From NORP240 sp942492445 (GTDB lineage Bacteria; Pseudomonadota; Gammaproteobacteria; Pseudomonadales; Pseudohongiellaceae): DNA of 64,000 nucleotides. Numbering within the stretch: the stretch's first letter is position 1; each line of letters starts with the position of its first letter. Of the stretch, positions 17,657 to 25,921 are shown in pieces. The position numbers and the translations under genes were made by a program. Location of the stretch: positions 17,194 to 81,193 of the forward strand of contig CALOEW010000090.1 of assembly GCA_942492445.1 (NCBI GenBank), written 5' to 3'. The notes beneath the pieces were generated by a model. That model had not been told where the DNA came from. It did no database searches and was given only the letters and a program-made list of their open reading frames with translations.

Positions 17657-18340
17657 TCAGTCGCCGGACGAGGACGTCATGGCCTGCTTCTCCTTGTTGA
17701 CCAGGAAATCCACTACGTTGAGCATCTCCTGCTGGGTGGTAACGGCCTGCCCTGTGGAAATCAGGTACTTGCCGTTGACGATCATGTTGGGCGTGCTGCG
17801 AATCTGGTAATCCTGCATGCGACGGTCGCCCTGGTTTACCTTGGTCCTTACAGCAAACGAATTGTACGTGGAGGTGAAATCCTCCTCGCTGACGCCGTGC
17901 CCGGTGAAAAACGCCCCGATCTGACGTTCGTTCTGGAGCCGATTGCCCTCCACATTGATGGCGTTAAACGCCGCTTCATGCAACTCGTCGAACTTGTCAC
18001 TGTCAATCTTGCCCGCTGCCAGCAGTGCCTCGGACACATAAAAAATCTGCGAATGGATCTTCATCAATTGGTTCCACTGTGCGGGAAACAGGACGAAATT
18101 CACATCGTCGGGGAGATTGGACACCCAGTTCTGAAGCAGGGGTTCAAAACGAAAGCAGTGGCTGCATCCGTACCAGAATGCTTCGACAACCTCCACCCTG
18201 GAAGGGTCCTGAGTTCTTACCGGGTTACCTAGCTCTACATAATGAGTGCCCGCCAGGTAGCGTTCCGGCTGCGCGTAAGCGGAAAACGCCAGGGGCATAA
18301 GGAAAAGAATCGCAACAAACTGCCTGATTCGATTGGTCAT
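17657..18340 (-). CDS. dsbA: Thiol:disulfide interchange protein DsbA
   Basis: Periplasmic oxidase that introduces disulfides into exported proteins, which include T2SS substrates and components. The 227-residue protein has a signal peptide ending near AYAQ (about residue 24), then the thioredoxin-like fold with active site C59-S-H-C62 in FWYGCSHCFRFEP, and the cis-Pro segment RSTPNMIVNGKY. The CSHC dipeptide differs from the CPHC of E. coli. The start is ATG at 18340 with GGAG about 10 bases upstream, and a strong terminator follows. Its neighbour cytochrome c4 matches the arrangement known from Pseudomonas. Confidence 0.93.
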   Translation of the reverse strand: MTNRIRQFVAILFLMPLAFSAYAQPERYLAGTHYVELGNPVRTQDPSRVEVVEAFWYGCSHCFRFEPLLQNWVSNLPDDVNFVLFPAQWNQLMKIHSQIFYVSEALLAAGKIDSDKFDELHEAAFNAINVEGNRLQNERQIGAFFTGHGVSEEDFTSTYNSFAVRTKVNQGDRRMQDYQIRSTPNMIVNGKYLISTGQAVTTQQEMLNVVDFLVNKEKQAMTSSSGD

Positions 18341-18632
18341 TGGGGTACTCCGTTCTTCACTGAGTTGGCTGATATTGATTCACTCTCATTGGGGCGCCCT
18401 GACGATCAGTGCCAGAATGCCCGGGATTCCTGAAATAATCTTAGGACAGTATCACAGGGCCCGCCAGCGTGCCAGATCACCCGGTTGCTGTCGACTGCCA
18501 CTCATCCCCAATACCGGGGCAGCATGCCGAATTGCAGCTGAACCCATCCTTAAGCAACCTCTGCATGGGCGCAACTGCGCTCCGCAGGGCCGGTGCCGAG
18601 TCGGGCGCCCGGGTGAATCCGCTGTCAGGAAA
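18341..18632. other. Intergenic region between cytochrome c4 and dsbA genes
   Basis: A gap of 292 bases between two minus-strand genes. I see no supported open frame, no strong intrinsic terminator and no tRNA-like fold. The dsbA promoter presumably lies between 18345 and 18450, but no consensus -35/-10 pair stands out. The GC-rich part (about 18450-18620) contains several short inverted repeats with no T-run. Confidence 0.4.
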
Positions 18633-19256
18633 TCAGTGTAATCCGGCCACGTAGTTTGCCAGGGCTTCCAGTTCTGCGTCCGTGAGCCTTTCCACAACTG
18701 TACGCATCATGCCATTGAGGTCGTTGTCACGATCACCGGCACGAAATGCTCGCAGCTGAGTGAGTGTGTACTCGCTGTGTTGCCCTCCAAGGGCCGGAAA
18801 CCCGGCTGGCGCATTGCCCCTGCCGGTAGGTGAATGGCAGGCAGTGCAGGCGGCAGCGCCGATTTCGCCATTTCCCGCGCGGTACAACGCTTCACCAAGA
18901 GCCAGTGACTCCTGGTCGTTCTGCGCACCGGTAATCTGACGCGCCTGGCTGGAGTAATAGGCGGCGATGTCCTCTATGTCCTGCTCTGAAAGCCCCCCGA
19001 CCATTGCCGACATGGTGGGATTCTGTCGTGCACCGGACTGATATTCCTGCAGCTGCTTGACCAGGTAATTGGCGTTCTGACCCGCCAGGCTGGGGTTCAT
19101 GGGAATCTGGCTGTTTCCGCCATTGCCATGGCAGGTCGCGCAGATTGCCACTTTGGTGGCACCGGCCGCGGCATCGCCCTGGGCGCCGGCGACTTGTACG
19201 ACGGACAACGCCGCCAGTGAGAACAACCAGGATAGTAGAGTAACTGATTTCTTCAT
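18633..19256 (-). CDS. Diheme cytochrome c4
   Basis: Periplasmic diheme electron carrier that can donate electrons to terminal oxidases. It has a signal peptide (cleaved near VAGAQ) followed by two homologous class I cytochrome c domains with heme-binding sites CATCH (first half) and CTACH (second half), and methionine ligands likely in NPTMSAMVGG and LNGMMRTVV. About 207 residues is the usual c4 size. I chose ATG at 19256 over the TTG six bases upstream. The gene is divergent from engB, with dsbA downstream. It is a plausible partner of the cox operon at 28 kb. Confidence 0.92.
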   Translation of the reverse strand: MKKSVTLLSWLFSLAALSVVQVAGAQGDAAAGATKVAICATCHGNGGNSQIPMNPSLAGQNANYLVKQLQEYQSGARQNPTMSAMVGGLSEQDIEDIAAYYSSQARQITGAQNDQESLALGEALYRAGNGEIGAAACTACHSPTGRGNAPAGFPALGGQHSEYTLTQLRAFRAGDRDNDLNGMMRTVVERLTDAELEALANYVAGLH

Positions 19257-19591
19257 TGACAATTCCAGGATTCAAAAAGCTCCAATAGTGAAACGAGTCT
19301 GGTACAGACGGCCATGTGACAAAACGCGGTCGCGGATTATAACGTAAAATCTCCGCCGACTCTATCAGCCCGGATCCTGGTCACTCCCTTACCAGGCTTG
19401 GCAACGACGCTGAGACGTTCTACAGGCCGGGGCGATGTGGGACTTACTAAGCTGTTCCCTGGAAACCTCTTATTAATCAACAAGGCGGAGGATCCCGGGA
19501 GCCAGGGCAAGGAGACTGTGAAGACCCTTCGGGTCAATTTTGCTACACTGCGCGGCGCCATCCCGTGGGACAGAAGCCAGAGACTTTTTAC
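19257..19591. other. Divergent promoter region between cytochrome c4 gene and engB
   Basis: About 335 bases between divergently transcribed genes, so promoters for both should lie here. A small hairpin GACCC-TTC-GGGTC (19523-19535) followed by AATTTT precedes engB and could be a leader attenuator, but the stem has only 5 bp. TACACT near 19549 could serve as a -10 for engB; no good -35 is seen. No gene is supported. Confidence 0.4.
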
Positions 19592-20209
19592 ATGGACTTT
19601 CAGGACACTCAGTTTGCCATCAGCGCCGCCCGGCTGGATGCCTGTCCACAAGACAGTGAGATCGAGGTCGCCTTTGCAGGGCGCTCCAACGCGGGAAAAT
19701 CCAGCGCCATCAACGCTCTGACCGGTCAGCCGGGTCTTGCCCGGACCAGCAAGACCCCGGGTCGTACTCAGCTTATCAACTTCTTCCTGGTGGAACCGGG
19801 CCGCTACCTGGTGGATCTCCCCGGCTACGGTTTCGCCAAGGTGCCACTGGCGGTGAAAGACAACTGGCAACGGGAACTGGAGAGCTATCTGCGCAACAGG
19901 GAATCCCTGGCCGGCCTGGTGTTGTTGAGCGACATACGACACCCCCTGAAGGAATACGACCGGATGATGATCCAGTGGGCAAATGAGGCGGAGCTGCCTC
20001 TGCATCTGCTGTTGACCAAGGCTGACAAGTTAAAGCGGGGGGCGGCCCGAAACACCCTGCTGGCAGTCAGCAGGGAATTACGAGAGTTTCCCAGCGTGTC
20101 AATGCAGTTGTTTTCCGTCAATCAGGTCGACACTATTAAAATTCTGGGCAGGCAGCTCAGAAACTGGCTTCAGCCGTCACATGACGCTGGCGGTGAAAGC
20201 AGCGACTGA
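19592..20209 (+). CDS. engB: Ribosome biogenesis GTP-binding protein EngB (YsxC/YihA)
   Basis: Essential TRAFAC-class GTPase that assists late assembly of the 50S subunit. All G motifs are present: G1 GRSNAGKSS, G2 region TSKTPGRTQLINFF, G3 DLPGYGFAKV, G4 TKADKL and G5-like SVNQ. The protein from ATG at 19592 (MDFQDTQFAIS) has 205 residues, usual for EngB; a GTG at 19565 would add nine residues that are not family-like. It is monocistronic, between cytochrome c4 and the convergent lipoprotein/polA genes, as in Pseudomonas. Confidence 0.95.
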   Translation: MDFQDTQFAISAARLDACPQDSEIEVAFAGRSNAGKSSAINALTGQPGLARTSKTPGRTQLINFFLVEPGRYLVDLPGYGFAKVPLAVKDNWQRELESYLRNRESLAGLVLLSDIRHPLKEYDRMMIQWANEAELPLHLLLTKADKLKRGAARNTLLAVSRELREFPSVSMQLFSVNQVDTIKILGRQLRNWLQPSHDAGGESSD

Positions 20210-20227
20210 AGCCCTGCAGAACCCGGG

Positions 20228-20476
20228 TCAGCAGTCGCGATCAGTGGCATCTTCACAAAGGTCCTCGATCGCATTACCCGCATTCGTCGCTGTATCCTCA
20301 ACCACATCCCTGGCGTCTCTTGCCGCATCGCCGATAGAGTCGGCGACGTCTCTGGCGCGGTTCTGCAAGTCTCCGGCGAGGCTGTCCACTTCCGCCCCGA
20401 TCTGTTCACCGGTCCCCTCTTCCTGGCACGCGGCCAGGGTCAGCACCGTAACAGCAAGCAATGTTGTGAATTTCAT
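20228..20476 (-). CDS. Small Asp/Ala-rich lipoprotein
   Basis: An 82-residue protein with a clear lipoprotein signal: MKFTTLLAVTVLTLAAC, where the lipobox LAAC gives the lipidated Cys17. The mature part is acidic and largely helical, with heptad-like repeats of Ala, Asp and Arg (RARDVADSIGDAARDARDV) and two further cysteines near the end (LCEDATDRDC). I chose ATG at 20476; an in-frame start eight residues upstream is less typical. The gene lies 28 bases after polA on the same strand. No specific function is recognised; the amphipathic helix suggests coiled-coil or envelope association. Confidence 0.7.
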   Translation of the reverse strand: MKFTTLLAVTVLTLAACQEEGTGEQIGAEVDSLAGDLQNRARDVADSIGDAARDARDVVEDTATNAGNAIEDLCEDATDRDC

Positions 20477-20504
20477 AGATACTCTCCTCGTGATACGCAA
20501 AGCC

Positions 20505-23255
20505 CTAATGGGCTTCGTCCCAATTGTTACCAGTTCCCACGTCGACTATCAACGGCACATCCAGCGAGGCCGCAGTAATCATGCGAAATCTGACCCCTTC
20601 TGCCAGCAGCTCCACGTCCTGCTGCGCCACTTCGAAAATCAACTCATCGTGCACCTGCAGCAACATACGGGCATCGAGGCCGGCAACCTCAAGCCAATGG
20701 TCGATATCGATCATGGCATGCTTGATAATGTCGGCGGCGGTTCCCTGCATCGGTGCATTGATTGCTGTGCGCTGGGCGGCCCGCCGCAGAACGGCGTTCC
20801 CGGCCCGAATGTCCGGCAGATAAAGCCGGCGACCGAAAAGAGTCTCCACGTAGCCGTTCTCATCGGCCAGTGCCTGAGTCTGTTCCATGTAGTTTCGCAC
20901 TCCGGGGTAGCGCTCAAAATACCGATCCACGTACTGCTGGGCTTCCTGCCGACCGATTCCCAGCTGATTGGCCAGTCCGAATGCTGACATTCCGTAAATC
21001 AACCCGAAATTGATTGCCTTGGCACGGCGCCGCTGCTCTGTTGAAACCTCCTCGAGGGGTATTTCGAATACCTCAGCAGCCGTTGACCTGTGAACGTCCT
21101 GTGAGTTTTCGAAGGCTTTTAACAGGCCCGTGTCCCGCGAAAGATGCGCCATGATGCGCAACTCCACCTGCGAGTAGTCGGCTGCAAGCAGTCTGTAACC
21201 CGAAGCACTCACAAACGCTTTGCGGATTCGCCGGCCTTCCGCTGTGCGTATCGGTATGTTCTGCAGGTTAGGTTCAGTGGAGGACAGGCGCCCGGTGGCG
21301 GCTACGGCCTGCTGGTAAGTCGAATGAATGCGACCGGTGCCGGGCTGAATCTGCTGCGGCAATTTGTCCGTGTAGGTGGATTTAAGTTTGCTGAGACTGC
21401 GATGCTCCAGAATCAGCCTTGGTAATTCATAATCCACAGCCAGCTCCTGCAGAACCGGTTCTGCGGTGGACGGTTGACCCGTCTTGGTTTTCCTGAGTAC
21501 CGGAAGCTCGAGCTTTTCGTAAAAAACCTGTTGCAGTTGCCTTGGGGAGCCGAGATTGAACTCTTCGCCAGCAAGATCATAGACCTGGAGTTCCAGCTCC
21601 TGCAGTCTGATTCCCAGCTCGTCACTCTGCTGTCTCAGCACCTCAGCATCGACCCTGACACCCGCACGTTCCATTTTCTGCAGCACCGACACCAGAGGCA
21701 GTTCGTAATACCGATAGAGCCCGGCCAGCTGGCCCGTCGTTTCCAGTTCGTGTTCAAGCAGCGTCGCCAGGCGCAGGATCATATCCGCATTTTCCGCCGC
21801 ATACCGGGTTGCCTTTTCAAAGGTCAGTTGCGGGAAACTGAGTTTTCCGCGGCCTTTGCCCAGCATCACGTTCAGGTCGGTCGGGTTCTGGTCCAGGTAA
21901 TATTTAACCATCTCAGGAAGCTGGTGCTTGATGGCAACAGAATTCAATACATAGGATGCAAGCAGCACGTCGCTTTTGACGGGAACCAGCTTTATGCCGT
22001 AATTGGCCAGCACATGAGCGTTGTGCTTCAGATCAAAGCCGACCTTGGTTTTCAGCCGGTTTTCAAGGATGGGTTTCAGCCTGTCCATAGTCACCGCCGC
22101 TTCCAGCTGCAACCCGCTCTCTTCATTGTCATGGCCGATGGGTATATAGCAGGCTTTTCCGATTCTGTGGCTGAAAGCGATACCGATAATCCTGGCGTGA
22201 AGGAAATGGCTGCCGTCATGCTCGATTGATAAGGCAAATCGTTCACACTGCTCCAGCTCCTCGAGCAGTGCTTCCAGTTCAGCTTCGGCAAGGATTGTGG
22301 TGTATTCGATGTTGTCCGGTACTTTGAGTTTTTCGACGTCCAGACTGCCAGCCGAAGTGACCTGGGTTTCCTGATCGGGGTCTCCTTCAATTCCCTGGTT
22401 TTCGAGTTCTGCAATCCAGGTCTTGAACTCCAGTTCGCTGAACAGGCGATGCAGTTCCCTGCCGTCTTCCTCATTGCGAACCAGGTTTTCCAGGGTGACA
22501 TCGAGCTCAACGTCCGTCTTGATAGTCGCCAGCTGGTAGGAGAGTCGCAACTGGTCGATATTCTCCCTCAGTCGCTCACCAATTTTCCCCTTGATCTGTT
22601 CGGAATTGGCGATGATGCCTTCCATGTCTCCATACTGCTCAAGCCATTTCACCGCGGTCTTGGGCCCAACTCCCGGAACACCGGGAATATTGTCCGACTT
22701 GTCGCCGACCAGGGCCAGGTAGTCGATAAACTGCCCGGGACTGACACCAAACTTGTTTCTGACCCCAGGTTCATCAAGGACTTCACTGGTCATGGTGTTC
22801 ATCAGGGTAACGTGGGGCGAAACCAGCTGCGCGAGATCCTTGTCGCCGGTTGAAATCAGGGTTGCTGCACCCTGCCGATGGGCCTGACTGGCGAGGGTAC
22901 CGATTACATCATCCGCTTCGACACCCTCCACGATAACCAGAGGGAGGCCCATGGCCCTGACGATGTCATGTATAGGTTGAATCTGAACCCGAAGTTCATC
23001 GGGCATGGGAGGTCGATGGGCCTTGTATTCGGCGTATAAGTCGTTCCTGAAAGTCTTGCCCTTGGCGTCAAAAATGATTCCGATGCGGCTTTCAGGGTAA
23101 CTCCTGATCAGGCTGCGGATCATGCTGATTACACCCTTGACGGCACCGGTGGGGTGGCCGCGGGACGACACCAGCGGAGGCAGGGCATGAAATGCACGAA
23201 ACAGATAGGAGGAACCATCCACGAGTACCAGCGGCTGGCTTTTTCCCGCAGACAT
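20505..23255 (-). CDS. polA: DNA polymerase I, proofreading site apparently inactivated
   Basis: Repair polymerase that removes RNA primers and fills gaps. Domains in order: 5' nuclease (LVDGSSYLFRAFHALPPL; VGDKSDNIPGVPGVGPKTA), 3'-5' exonuclease (about residues 320-510) and polymerase (motif A DYSQVELRIMAHLS, motif B RRAKAINFGLIYGMS, motif C LQVHDELIFE). Aligned by eye to E. coli, the exonuclease metal-binding residues D355, D424 and D501 read Ser, Asn and Asn (counting from the upstream start at 23279: residues 351, 420, 497); only the glutamate equivalent to E357 remains. Proofreading is therefore probably lost. ATG at 23255 overlaps the znuA stop as TAATG and gives 916 residues; an earlier start at 23279 adds eight. 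Confidence 0.95.
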   Translation of the reverse strand: MSAGKSQPLVLVDGSSYLFRAFHALPPLVSSRGHPTGAVKGVISMIRSLIRSYPESRIGIIFDAKGKTFRNDLYAEYKAHRPPMPDELRVQIQPIHDIVRAMGLPLVIVEGVEADDVIGTLASQAHRQGAATLISTGDKDLAQLVSPHVTLMNTMTSEVLDEPGVRNKFGVSPGQFIDYLALVGDKSDNIPGVPGVGPKTAVKWLEQYGDMEGIIANSEQIKGKIGERLRENIDQLRLSYQLATIKTDVELDVTLENLVRNEEDGRELHRLFSELEFKTWIAELENQGIEGDPDQETQVTSAGSLDVEKLKVPDNIEYTTILAEAELEALLEELEQCERFALSIEHDGSHFLHARIIGIAFSHRIGKACYIPIGHDNEESGLQLEAAVTMDRLKPILENRLKTKVGFDLKHNAHVLANYGIKLVPVKSDVLLASYVLNSVAIKHQLPEMVKYYLDQNPTDLNVMLGKGRGKLSFPQLTFEKATRYAAENADMILRLATLLEHELETTGQLAGLYRYYELPLVSVLQKMERAGVRVDAEVLRQQSDELGIRLQELELQVYDLAGEEFNLGSPRQLQQVFYEKLELPVLRKTKTGQPSTAEPVLQELAVDYELPRLILEHRSLSKLKSTYTDKLPQQIQPGTGRIHSTYQQAVAATGRLSSTEPNLQNIPIRTAEGRRIRKAFVSASGYRLLAADYSQVELRIMAHLSRDTGLLKAFENSQDVHRSTAAEVFEIPLEEVSTEQRRRAKAINFGLIYGMSAFGLANQLGIGRQEAQQYVDRYFERYPGVRNYMEQTQALADENGYVETLFGRRLYLPDIRAGNAVLRRAAQRTAINAPMQGTAADIIKHAMIDIDHWLEVAGLDARMLLQVHDELIFEVAQQDVELLAEGVRFRMITAASLDVPLIVDVGTGNNWDEAH

Positions 23256-24124
23256 TAATTCTGATCTCTGCTCAGGCAACGGATGAAGTCGTCAACCAGC
23301 CTGTGCAACAGTTCGGGGTAGCCCTCTCCTGTACCCAGTCTTTCTCCGAGCAGGTCCAGCTGGACCTGGTGTACGGGAGTACCCGCGAACAACGTGTCAA
23401 CCGTGCTCTGGCGGGAAGTGACGTCAGTGAACAGGCAGACCGGCTGCTCGTCGGCGATCGCCTGTCTCAGCTTCATTATCCGCCGGATTCCGGGTTGGAT
23501 CTCCGGATTGTCCAGCAACACGATTCTGGGGCTGCGACCGAAGCGGTCTTCAACGTAACCTATGGCGTCATGATAGACCGCGTAGGATGCCTGGGGCGCA
23601 GCCTGCAGACGCCTCCTCCATTGAAGTTCTTCATCCAGCAGACGCTGTTCCAGGGCAGCATAGTTTTCCTGCCAAAGCGATGCCCGGTCGGCGTCCAACT
23701 CCGTCACAGCATCCCGCAGTGCCGCGGCCATCAGCAGGCCGTTGCCGCTGTCGAGCCAGATATGCGGATCAATATTGCCGCTGTCATCAAGCCGGCGCCG
23801 GTTGAGCCCCGGCAGGTTGATAAACTCCAGGACCCGCCGTTCTCCGGCCAGTTTGCTCATCACCCCATGCAGCTCGGTCTCAAGGGGCTCACCCACGTAA
23901 AGGATAAGGTCCGCCGAATCCAGGGCCAGCCGGTCTGACGGGGTCATTGTGTAATGATGGGGAGAACCCGAAACCGGCACCAGTACCCGGACGTTGCCAT
24001 GATTACCGACAATACTTTCGGCGATCAGACGCAATGGTGTAATGGAAACGACCACGTTCAGCTGAGCGAAGGTGATTGCGGGCATCAGCAGAACAGTCAA
24101 CAGCAGGAACAGGCGGTATGGCAT
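23255..24124 (-). CDS. znuA: Zinc ABC transporter substrate-binding protein ZnuA
   Basis: Periplasmic zinc-binding protein of the high-affinity ZnuABC uptake system. It has a signal peptide (cleaved near TFAQ, residue 21) and the cluster A-I fold with metal-ligand regions VSGSPHHYTMTPSD, DPHIWLD, YHDAIGYVEDRFG and FTDVTSRQ. The His-rich flexible loop common in proteobacterial ZnuA is absent: the stretch between the first and second ligand has a single extra His. The stop overlaps the polA start, so the two may be co-transcribed. It is divergent from znuC, and a Zur-controlled bidirectional promoter would be expected in 24125-24335. Confidence 0.88.
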   Translation of the reverse strand: MPYRLFLLLTVLLMPAITFAQLNVVVSITPLRLIAESIVGNHGNVRVLVPVSGSPHHYTMTPSDRLALDSADLILYVGEPLETELHGVMSKLAGERRVLEFINLPGLNRRRLDDSGNIDPHIWLDSGNGLLMAAALRDAVTELDADRASLWQENYAALEQRLLDEELQWRRRLQAAPQASYAVYHDAIGYVEDRFGRSPRIVLLDNPEIQPGIRRIMKLRQAIADEQPVCLFTDVTSRQSTVDTLFAGTPVHQVQLDLLGERLGTGEGYPELLHRLVDDFIRCLSRDQN

Positions 24125-24335
24125 AATGCGTCAGTCGAGTTCAGTGTGCGGAATGAATTCCATGATATACCATTGTAGCCCCGGATGCTGACGATGCCGA
24201 TCTCGACGCTTTTCCGAGCTGGCCTGAAGGGTGAATACCCCTTAAGGTCCGGCCACACTGTGTCGACCTTCAGGGCAACTCATTCGACACCATCAGAATA
24301 AACGGTCAATCGCAGCGAAGTGCAGTAGCGCCATC
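24125..24335. promoter_or_regulatory. Divergent znuA / znuC promoter region
   Basis: 211 bases between the divergent zinc-uptake genes, so both promoters and any Zur operator should lie here. An imperfect palindromic stretch around 24150-24172 (AATG ... CATT around an AT-rich core) is the best operator candidate, but it does not match the usual Zur box closely. No other signal is convincing. Confidence 0.4.
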
Positions 24336-25118
24336 ATGCAGGAATCTCTCAGCCCCGGATTACAGCAAACTCTGGTCCAGGCCAGTGATATCTCGGTAAC
24401 CCTGGCCGGTCGCCAGGTTCTGCATGGTATCAATCTTTCCATCGAGCGGGGCAGGATCGTTACGCTGATAGGCCCCAATGGGGCCGGCAAAACGACTCTG
24501 GTCAGAGTAATTCTGGGTATGTTGACTCCGGATACCGGTAAAGTCTGGAAGCAGCCGAATCTTACGATTGGCTATATGCCCCAGCGACTGCAGATAGAAC
24601 CTACCTTACCCATCTCGGTGATGCGCTTTCTGCAACTTACGGGGATAAAGGATCCCGAGTCCATTCGGGAACAGCTGGACAGACTGAACGTGGAACACCT
24701 GGCTGACCAGCAATTGCGGAATATTTCCGGAGGGGAATTGCAACGGGTGCTGCTGGGGCGGGCCCTGCTGAGAAAGCCGGCACTGCTGATACTCGACGAG
24801 CCGGCCCAGGGTGTCGATGTCATGGGCCAGGCGGAGCTGTATCAGTTGATCGACAGTATTGCGGAACAGAACTACTGCGGTATTCTCATGATCTCCCATG
24901 ATCTCCACCTGGTGATGTCGGCCACCGACGAAGTGGTATGCCTCAACCAGCACGTCTGCTGCCATGGGAAGCCTGAGCAGGTCAGTAATGACCCTGCCTA
25001 CCTGGCTCTTTTCGGAAAAGTCGGTGTCGACAACATCGCCGTTTACACCCACAACCACAATCACAGCCACGACATTCACGGCGACGTGATTGAAGAAGCG
25101 GGAGACAGCGATGGCTGA
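24336..25118 (+). CDS. znuC: Zinc ABC transporter ATP-binding protein ZnuC
   Basis: ATPase of the ZnuABC importer. Walker A is GPNGAGKTTL, the signature is NISGGELQRVL and Walker B is LLILDEPAQGVD, followed by the switch His in MISHDLH. The 260-residue protein ends in a His-rich tail (THNHNHSHDIHGD), which could bind zinc on the cytoplasmic side; ZnuA here lacks a His-rich loop. The stop overlaps znuB by 8 bases (ATGGCTGA), so the two are translationally coupled. Confidence 0.93.
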   Translation: MQESLSPGLQQTLVQASDISVTLAGRQVLHGINLSIERGRIVTLIGPNGAGKTTLVRVILGMLTPDTGKVWKQPNLTIGYMPQRLQIEPTLPISVMRFLQLTGIKDPESIREQLDRLNVEHLADQQLRNISGGELQRVLLGRALLRKPALLILDEPAQGVDVMGQAELYQLIDSIAEQNYCGILMISHDLHLVMSATDEVVCLNQHVCCHGKPEQVSNDPAYLALFGKVGVDNIAVYTHNHNHSHDIHGDVIEEAGDSDG

Positions 25119-25908
25119 CTTTATTCTATTTGCACTGGTGGCAGGACTAAGCCTGGCGATAGTGGCGGGGCCGCTTGGATCCTTTGTCGTGTGGCGCCGC
25201 ATGTCTTATTTTGGTGATACACTGGCACACTCGGCGCTTCTCGGAATTGCACTGGGCTTGATTCTTGAGTTCAGTCTGCAACTGAGCATTATGATCGTCT
25301 GTGTGTTCAGCGGCATCATCCTGGTATCAATGAATCGACAGGTGTCCATTGCCATTGACACATTGCTTGGAATCCTGGCGCACAGCACTCTTGCTATCGG
25401 TGTGGTGCTTCTGGCGCTTACCGGGTCCACTCAGGTCAGTCTGGAAGCGTATTTGTTTGGTGAGCTGCTTACTATAAGCGTTCCAGATCTGTTGCTTATC
25501 GTAACTGTCAGCGCGGTAGTCCTTGGCATCCTGATAATATTCTGGAATCAGTTTCTTTCCTTTACGGTCCATGAAGAGCTCGCCAGTATTGAAGGTGTAA
25601 AGGTGGAGGTACTCCGTTATTTGCTGGTATTGCTCATGGCGGTCACTACAGCGGCCGCCTTGAAAATAGTGGGCGTGTTGCTAATCACCTCGCTTCTGAT
25701 AATTCCCCCTGCCGCTGCCCGACAACTGGCAGACAGTCCAGAGCGGATGGCGCTTCTTGCCAGCCTTTTCGGATGCCTGTCGGTAATCGGTGGACTACTC
25801 GCAGCATTTGCTGCTGATACGCCGGTGGGGCCGTCGATAGTCGTGACAGCAGCGTCAATTTTCCTGTTGCTGTACCTGCTGCCATTGGGCTTTAAAAATC
25901 ATACCTGA
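25111..25908 (+). CDS. znuB: Zinc ABC transporter permease ZnuB
   Basis: Inner-membrane permease of the ZnuABC importer. It is 265 residues long from ATG at 25111, which has GGAG 10 bases upstream and overlaps znuC; the open frame extends a few codons upstream but lacks a better start. Seven to nine hydrophobic segments and the ABC-3 family motifs GPLGSFVVWRRMSYFGDTLAHSALLG and AALKIVGVLLITSLLIIPPAAAR are visible. It ends 13 bases before the convergent SCO1 stop (after correction), and no terminator is obvious in that short gap. Confidence 0.92.
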   Translation: MADFILFALVAGLSLAIVAGPLGSFVVWRRMSYFGDTLAHSALLGIALGLILEFSLQLSIMIVCVFSGIILVSMNRQVSIAIDTLLGILAHSTLAIGVVLLALTGSTQVSLEAYLFGELLTISVPDLLLIVTVSAVVLGILIIFWNQFLSFTVHEELASIEGVKVEVLRYLLVLLMAVTTAAALKIVGVLLITSLLIIPPAAARQLADSPERMALLASLFGCLSVIGGLLAAFAADTPVGPSIVVTAASIFLLLYLLPLGFKNHT

Positions 25909-25921
25909 CCCCACGAGTCTG

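Noticed and set aside
20477..20504. Spot 42 / ErsA-type small RNA between polA and engB
   Set aside because: After placing the lipoprotein gene, only 28 bases before polA and 18 before engB remain, too little for such an RNA.
24150..24172. Zur box between znuA and znuC
   Set aside because: The palindrome is imperfect and differs from the usual Zur consensus; kept only as a weak candidate in the promoter entry.
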